DNA from: Ardenticatenales bacterium
Lineage (GTDB): Bacteria > Chloroflexota > Anaerolineae > Promineifilales > UBA4811
Assembly (NCBI GenBank): GCA_030667645.1
Contig: DAOUVM010000058.1
Location: 1 to 9,755 of the forward strand
Reading direction: 5' to 3'
Length of the DNA stretch: 9,755 nucleotides
In this document: positions 6,307 to 9,755 of the stretch, in pieces
How the letters are laid out: each line of letters opens with the position of its first letter
Numbering within the stretch: position 1 is the first letter of the stretch
The notes under the pieces: generated by a model
Database searches by the model: none
Told to the model about the DNA's origin: nothing
Seen by the model: the letters and a program-made list of their open reading frames with translations, nothing else
Translations under genes and position numbers: made by a program

Positions 6307-6615
6307 GTGGCCGAAAAAGTGAAACTGCTCATGAGTTGGAACATCCGGCCGGACCAAGAGGCCAAAACCTTTGAGTTCATGGCCGGCGAACTCGCCCCCG
6401 CCATTCAGCAGTTGGGCATCACTCCAACAGAAGCCTGGTACACCGTTTATGGCGATCAGCCACAGATACTGGTCGGCGCAGTGGCCGATGATCTGGGCAC
6501 GATGAATGGGGTCATTAACAGTGTCGAGTGGCAGGAACTGCTGGACGAACTGAATAAGTACGCAGAGAACTATGAGCAAAAGCTGGTCAAGGCCAAAGGA
6601 CGCTTGCAGTTGTGA
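6307..6615 (+). CDS. Conserved small protein of unknown function, possible dimeric alpha/beta barrel
   Basis: A 102-residue cytoplasmic protein with no signal peptide or membrane segment. It starts with a strand (KVKLLMSWNI) followed by a helix (DQEAKTFEFMAGELAPAIQQLG), then TPTEAWYTVYG, a strand (PQILVGAVA), a helix ending in INSVEWQELLDELNKYAENYEQKLVKA, and a short basic tail. The strand-helix-strand layout with a WxxLLxxL helix resembles NIPSNAP or ABM-type ferredoxin-like dimers. I recognise the general pattern as a small conserved protein in Chloroflexota-like genomes but know no function. Third gene of the MBL/TPR operon. The GTG start is chosen for its ribosome site; the ATG at 6277 would add ten residues. 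It ends 6 bp before the converging FmdB gene, with no clear terminator between. Confidence 0.75.
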   Translation: MAEKVKLLMSWNIRPDQEAKTFEFMAGELAPAIQQLGITPTEAWYTVYGDQPQILVGAVADDLGTMNGVINSVEWQELLDELNKYAENYEQKLVKAKGRLQL

Positions 6616-6621
6616 GGTCAG

Positions 6622-6924
6622 TTACTCGGTCTCGTCTCCGCTGCTCGACGATGGCTTGGCTTCAGTCGTGGACACCGTCTCAGAGCTACCCTTGTCGCTC
6701 TTTTCGGTTGGCTTGGACTCTTTGCTCCGGCTTGCCCCGGAACCTTTGGTCCGGTTGTCCGTCACATAGAAACCCGACCCCCTAAAGATCACCCCCACCG
6801 GCGAAATCACCCGGTGTGCATGGCCGGCGCACTCGGGGCAGGTGTCAATCGAATCCGCGGACATGGCCTGATACCGCTCAAACCTGACGCCGCACCTTTC
6901 ACATTGGTACTCGTAGAGTGGCAT
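6622..6924 (-). CDS. FmdB-family zinc-ribbon protein
   Basis: A 100-residue protein beginning MPLYEYQCERCG, the classic FmdB start. Two CxxC knuckles (Cys8/Cys11 and Cys29/Cys32, the second as TCPEC) would bind one zinc. The core continues to RGSGFYVTD (48-56), the usual end of the conserved domain. From about residue 57 on is a low-complexity Ser/Lys/Glu/Thr tail, predicted disordered; such tails are common in the family. FmdB was named as a putative regulator of formamidase; its biochemical role is generally unproven. The gene converges on the 102-residue protein gene and diverges from the LysM lipoprotein gene. An AGAGG sequence lies about 11 bases before the ATG, slightly far. Confidence 0.92.
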   Translation of the reverse strand: MPLYEYQCERCGVRFERYQAMSADSIDTCPECAGHAHRVISPVGVIFRGSGFYVTDNRTKGSGASRSKESKPTEKSDKGSSETVSTTEAKPSSSSGDETE

Positions 6925-6961
6925 AAAGCCATCAACCTCTCTGTCTCAATCTCATGCTAAC

Positions 6962-6994
6962 CGGTATTTTACCGCACTTTGCGTCGACTGACAA
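6962..6994 (-). promoter_or_regulatory. Predicted promoter of the fmdB-like gene with a palindrome on the -10
   Basis: On the minus strand TTGTCA (6989-6994, 5 of 6) and TAAAAT (6966-6971, 5 of 6) are 17 bp apart, with a predicted start near 6959 and a leader of about 35 bases. The -10 sits inside a perfect inverted repeat CGGTA-TTT-TACCG (6962-6974), which could be an operator or chance. Confidence 0.6.
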
Positions 6995-7036
6995 TGCCTG
7001 CCGGCCGTCGGCATCGTCCACCGCCGGGCACAACCT

Positions 7037-7049
7037 GTGATATAATCAC
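7037..7049 (+). promoter_or_regulatory. Extended -10 promoter of the LysM lipoprotein gene inside a palindrome
   Basis: TGaTATAAT (7038-7046) is a perfect extended -10 element; no good -35 lies upstream, as expected for this class. It is covered by the perfect inverted repeat GTGAT-ATA-ATCAC (7037-7049). The predicted start is near 7053, about 41 bases before the ATG. Confidence 0.65.
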
Positions 7050-7093
7050 GGCCCTGTTGGCAGGAACACCACCCAGGAGTACACGCCTATCCG

Positions 7094-8077
7094 ATGCCGG
7101 GCAAACACCGAGCGATCCCACTGGCAGCACTCGCTTTTCTTCTGCCGGCCTGCGGCCGCACCCTGACACCGCCGGAGCCAACACCCACCGCCACCATCGA
7201 GCTGCGAGCCGCCACGTTGAGCACCCCCACGGACCAGCCAGCGACCGCCCAGCCGCCGCTCGCCACTGATCCTCGCCCCACCTCTACCCCAACTCCAATC
7301 CCCCACTCGTACGTGATTGAACCCGGCGACACACTGATGGACATTGCCGCCCATTTCGGGGTAACGGTGGACACACTCTTGCTGGCCAATCCACAGGTCC
7401 AGCCGCTACTGCTGCAGACCGGCCAGCGGCTAACGATTCCCGGGAACGACGCTCCGATGGAAATCGGCATGCTTCTCCCTGTGCCAACTCCACTGCCGCT
7501 GCCGGTGGCCGGAATTGGCCTCTATGGGACGCCGGCCGGCGGACTGTGGGCTCTGGGCGAGATCCTCAACGATACCCCTGGGCCGGTCGAAAACGTGCGC
7601 GTCGCCATCACCCTATACGACGCGGACGGCTCCCTGTTCGCTGCCAAGGATACCTGGGTCGCCCCAAAGATGATTCCGGCCGGCCAGTCAGCTCCGTTTG
7701 CCGTTCTCTTTCCAAGTGCTCCGGCCGGACCGGCCCGCCATCGAATCTCGCTTCTGGCCGGCGAACCTCTTGCCCAACCTGACGAATGGTACCCGCACCT
7801 GGTGGTCACGGACCACCACGGCGGCCCGGCCGGACCGGTTCACCGGGTTACCGGGACCGTACTGAATGATGGAGACCAACCGGCCAATGCAGTTACCATG
7901 CTTGTGACCCTGTACAACAGCCAGGGTCAGGTGACCGGCTTTTCACAAGAGACGCTGGCGGCCACCCTTCCCGCTCAGTCAGAGGAGCGCTTTGATATCC
8001 GTCTCTCTCCCGCCGGGCCAGGCACCAATCACCATACGATCGCCGTGAGTGGACGGCTTTCAACCCCTCTGGATTAG
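7094..8077 (+). CDS. LysM domain lipoprotein with two FxLYD-like domains
   Basis: A 327-residue exported lipoprotein. The signal peptide (AALAFL) ends in the lipobox LPAC with Cys20. A long Pro/Thr-rich linker (25-70) leads to one LysM domain (72-116: YVIEPGDTLMDIAAHFGVTV ... GQRLTIPG), which binds peptidoglycan or other GlcNAc polymers. After a second Pro-rich linker come two tandem beta-sandwich domains of FxLYD type: 150-222 (WALGEILNDTPGPVENVRV, then ITLYDADG) and 250-320 (VTGTVLNDGDQPANAVTM, then VTLYNSQG). The two share the same pattern, so they look like an internal duplication. It is likely an envelope-anchored, wall-binding protein; no enzymatic domain is seen. AGGAG (7075-7079) is 14 bases before the ATG, rather far, but no upstream in-frame start exists nearby. 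It appears to be transcribed alone. Confidence 0.9.
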   Translation: MPGKHRAIPLAALAFLLPACGRTLTPPEPTPTATIELRAATLSTPTDQPATAQPPLATDPRPTSTPTPIPHSYVIEPGDTLMDIAAHFGVTVDTLLLANPQVQPLLLQTGQRLTIPGNDAPMEIGMLLPVPTPLPLPVAGIGLYGTPAGGLWALGEILNDTPGPVENVRVAITLYDADGSLFAAKDTWVAPKMIPAGQSAPFAVLFPSAPAGPARHRISLLAGEPLAQPDEWYPHLVVTDHHGGPAGPVHRVTGTVLNDGDQPANAVTMLVTLYNSQGQVTGFSQETLAATLPAQSEERFDIRLSPAGPGTNHHTIAVSGRLSTPLD

Positions 8078-8230
8078 GCTTCAACTGATGTCAGCAAGAC
8101 AGACCGGTAGTCACCAACACATGAAATCGTTCAGAAACAACTTGGCGAATCTGTGACCGCCCTACCCGTGAATCACCATTGAAGACGGACAGCTATTCCT
8201 TAACTAGTGCATGAATCGAGGAACCTACCC
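8078..8230. other. Non-coding spacer between LysM gene and plsC-like gene
   Basis: A 153-bp gap. I find no convincing promoter hexamers, no hairpin with a T-run and no ORF beyond about 22 codons. A GTGA-A-TCAC palindrome is at 8168-8176. The plsC-like promoter, if any, is not recognisable by eye. Confidence 0.4.
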
Positions 8231-8983
8231 ATGTCAAGAGAGCGGCTCGAGCGATCATTTATGGTTTTCGCGCGGTTGCTGGTTCGCGGGCTGCTGGCCA
8301 TCCTCGGCCGGCTTGAGATCCGCGGCCAGGAAAACCTCCCGCCCCGCGGGCCATACATGGTGGTCGCCAACCACCTGAGCAAGACCGATTCCGCCATTAT
8401 CATGATGGCGCTGCCCCGGCAGCGGATGCACGTCTTTGCCGCCCACAAATGGCGACGCAACCCTCTGTTTGGCCCCCTCCTGACCCTCAGCGGCGCGATC
8501 TTTGTCAAACGGGGACAGGTTGACCGCAAGGCTCTGCGAACTGCAACTGAGGTACTGCAACAGGGGGAGATTCTGGGGATGGCCCCGGAAGGAACTCGCA
8601 GCAAGAGCGGCGTGCTACAGAAAGCTCGCCGGGGAGCAGCGTACCTCGCCAGCCAGGCGCAGGTGCCGCTCCTCCCGATCGGGATATCCAATTCCGATCG
8701 GTTTCAGGACAACCTCTTGCACCTGCGGCGGACCATATTTCGAGTCAACATCGGCCCGCCCTTTGAACTGCCGGACCTGGGGCACAAGCCAACGATAAAA
8801 GAGTTGAGCGCCCTCTCGGAACTGGTCATGGCGCAAATCGCCAACCTTCTGCCAGAGCGCTACCATGGACACTATGGGGACAGCCCCGTGCTGGCAGCAC
8901 TGCGGGAAAATAGAGATCCATGGCCGGCCGCCTGGCAGGCGGCCGGGTTGGACCTCCCCGATAACTCTGATTCACCGGGTTAG
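8231..8983 (+). CDS. plsC: PlsC-type 1-acyl-sn-glycerol-3-phosphate acyltransferase
   Basis: A 250-residue acyltransferase of the PlsC/LPLAT family, which acylates lysophosphatidic acid to phosphatidic acid at the membrane. All four motifs are visible: motif I NHLSKTD (47-53, catalytic His48 and Asp53), motif II around GAIFVKRG (88-95), motif III PEGTRS (119-124) and motif IV VPLLPIG (145-151). The N-terminal stretch FMVFARLLVRGLLAILG (10-26) is a likely membrane-contact helix. The ATG at 8231 is chosen because CGAGGAA (8217-8223) lies 7 bases before it; a GTG at 8207 in the same frame would add eight residues without a good site. The C-terminal 50 residues after the core are variable. It converges on the DegV/FakB-like gene, 83 bp away. 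Exact acceptor specificity cannot be read from sequence. Confidence 0.9.
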   Translation: MSRERLERSFMVFARLLVRGLLAILGRLEIRGQENLPPRGPYMVVANHLSKTDSAIIMMALPRQRMHVFAAHKWRRNPLFGPLLTLSGAIFVKRGQVDRKALRTATEVLQQGEILGMAPEGTRSKSGVLQKARRGAAYLASQAQVPLLPIGISNSDRFQDNLLHLRRTIFRVNIGPPFELPDLGHKPTIKELSALSELVMAQIANLLPERYHGHYGDSPVLAALRENRDPWPAAWQAAGLDLPDNSDSPG

Positions 8984-9066
8984 GCCCGCTCGCGTTCGCC
9001 CGGGACTTTGCCGCACCTTCACAGCGGGAGAGATTCCCACGCTAGACGGCCGGCCATCCAGCATGG

Positions 9067-9755
9067 CTACTCGACGTAATAGGCCACTCCCACCGTCCCG
9101 GGTCCCACATGTGCTCCAATTGCCGGGCTGCACTCGGTCACCATCAGCTCAACCGGATGGTAACGCGCCTCCAGCTCATCCCTAAAACGATCGGCGTCCT
9201 CGCCTGCGGCCACATTGATCACCGCCATGTGAACCCTGTCCCCCGGTTTGATCTGCTCGGCCAGCAATTCGTGCACCTTCTCCAATGCCTTGCGCCTGGT
9301 ACGCACCTTGGTCACCGGCCTCACTACTCCATCGCTGATTTCCAGAATCGGTTTCAGTTGCAGAGCCGAACCCAACAGCTTGGCCGCCCCCCCAATCCGG
9401 CCTCCCCGGTGGAGATACTCTAGTGTGGCCACCACGAACAGAATGCGACTCTTGCCGGCAACTACGCGCCCCGCTTCAGCCACCGCCTGCAGACTCTCCC
9501 CGGCCGCCGCCGCCCGCGCCGCCGCAAGAACCGGAAATCCCAGCATCATCGCCGCGGCTTTTGAATCAATGATTTCGATTGGAACATCAGGCAGATTGGC
9601 TCGGGCCGCCAGCGCCGAGTCCACTGTGCCGCTCAGGCCATCCGAGATCAGGATGGCGACAATCCCGTCCACCTCTTTCGATAGTTCAGCAAACAGGTCC
9701 TGGAAGGCCGCCACCGTCGGCTGCGATGTAGTGGGAAAACCGGAAGAGGTCTCCA
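9067..9755 (-). CDS. degV: DegV family fatty-acid-binding protein (FakB-like), N-terminus outside window
   Basis: About 229 C-terminal residues are visible; the frame is open to the right edge, so the true start lies outside, roughly 60 residues upstream by family length. The visible part starts with TSSGFPTTSQPT, matching the conserved TSqP region, and continues with ISDGLSGTVDSA (the LSGT motif), EYLHRGGRIGG, KPILEISDG and the C-terminal GAHVGPGTVGVAYY. These include the Thr, Ser and His regions that hold the fatty-acid carboxylate in FakB proteins. In Firmicutes, FakB presents a fatty acid to the kinase FakA, making acyl-phosphate for phospholipid synthesis. No fakA is in view. A GTG near 9714 is an internal codon, not the start, because family sequence continues upstream of it. 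Confidence 0.92.
   Translation of the reverse strand, partial: ETSSGFPTTSQPTVAAFQDLFAELSKEVDGIVAILISDGLSGTVDSALAARANLPDVPIEIIDSKAAAMMLGFPVLAAARAAAAGESLQAVAEAGRVVAGKSRILFVVATLEYLHRGGRIGGAAKLLGSALQLKPILEISDGVVRPVTKVRTRRKALEKVHELLAEQIKPGDRVHMAVINVAAGEDADRFRDELEARYHPVELMVTECSPAIGAHVGPGTVGVAYYVE

Noticed and set aside
8168..8176. GTGA-A-TCAC palindrome resembling the one at the LysM promoter
   Set aside because: It is only 9 bp, has a different spacer from the 7037-7049 repeat and no promoter hexamers nearby.
9053..9067. Possible terminator hairpin GCCAT-CCAGC-ATGGC between plsC and degV
   Set aside because: The stem is only five base pairs and there is no T-run on either side, so it cannot be called a terminator.
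1..9755. Mobile element, CRISPR, toxin-antitoxin or defence system
   Set aside because: No transposase, integrase, terminal inverted repeats, spaced repeats, small paired genes or nuclease motifs were seen; all genes look like ordinary chromosomal ones.

Overview
This is a roughly 60% GC (estimated by eye), densely packed bacterial chromosome segment with twelve protein genes, the last cut by the right edge. I see no RNA gene, insertion sequence, phage gene, CRISPR array or pseudogene with a broken frame. Several proteins resemble families I associate with Chloroflexota, especially Anaerolineae-like genomes: the LysM plus FxLYD lipoprotein, the small UlaG-like metallo-beta-lactamase-fold protein, the 102-residue alpha/beta protein and the RmlC-like cupin. 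The phylum is an inference from gene style; there is no marker gene here.

Region 1 (4-3829, minus strand) is a four-gene operon read right to left. A strong promoter (TTGACA, 16 bp, TAGAAT) is followed by a FabL-type short-chain reductase, an RmlC-like epimerase-family protein, an aldo/keto reductase-family protein and moeA (molybdenum cofactor insertion). The last two genes overlap by ATGA. The set does not form one textbook pathway.

Region 2 (3954-6615) has a divergent gene pair sharing a short control region. On the minus strand is an uncharacterised jelly-roll-like protein, whose -10 box lies exactly where a leaderless mRNA would be expected. On the plus strand is a tight three-gene operon: a metallo-beta-lactamase-fold protein that has lost most of its metal ligands, a six-TPR lipoprotein, and a small conserved protein of unknown function.

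Region 3 (6622-8077) has an FmdB-type zinc-ribbon protein on the minus strand, diverging from a LysM/FxLYD lipoprotein on the plus strand. Each has a recognisable -10 box lying inside a short 5-3-5 palindrome.

Region 4 (8231-9755) has a PlsC-type acyltransferase convergent with a partial DegV/FakB fatty-acid-binding protein. With the FabL-like reductase this gives three lipid-related genes in the window.

The best leads are two apparent pseudoenzymes (the aldo/keto reductase and the metallo-beta-lactamase-fold protein), the overlapping divergent promoters with a predicted leaderless transcript, the uncharacterised 102-residue protein in its operon, and an excess of the palindrome CCGGCCGG. 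No stretch without a gene exceeds about 200 bp.
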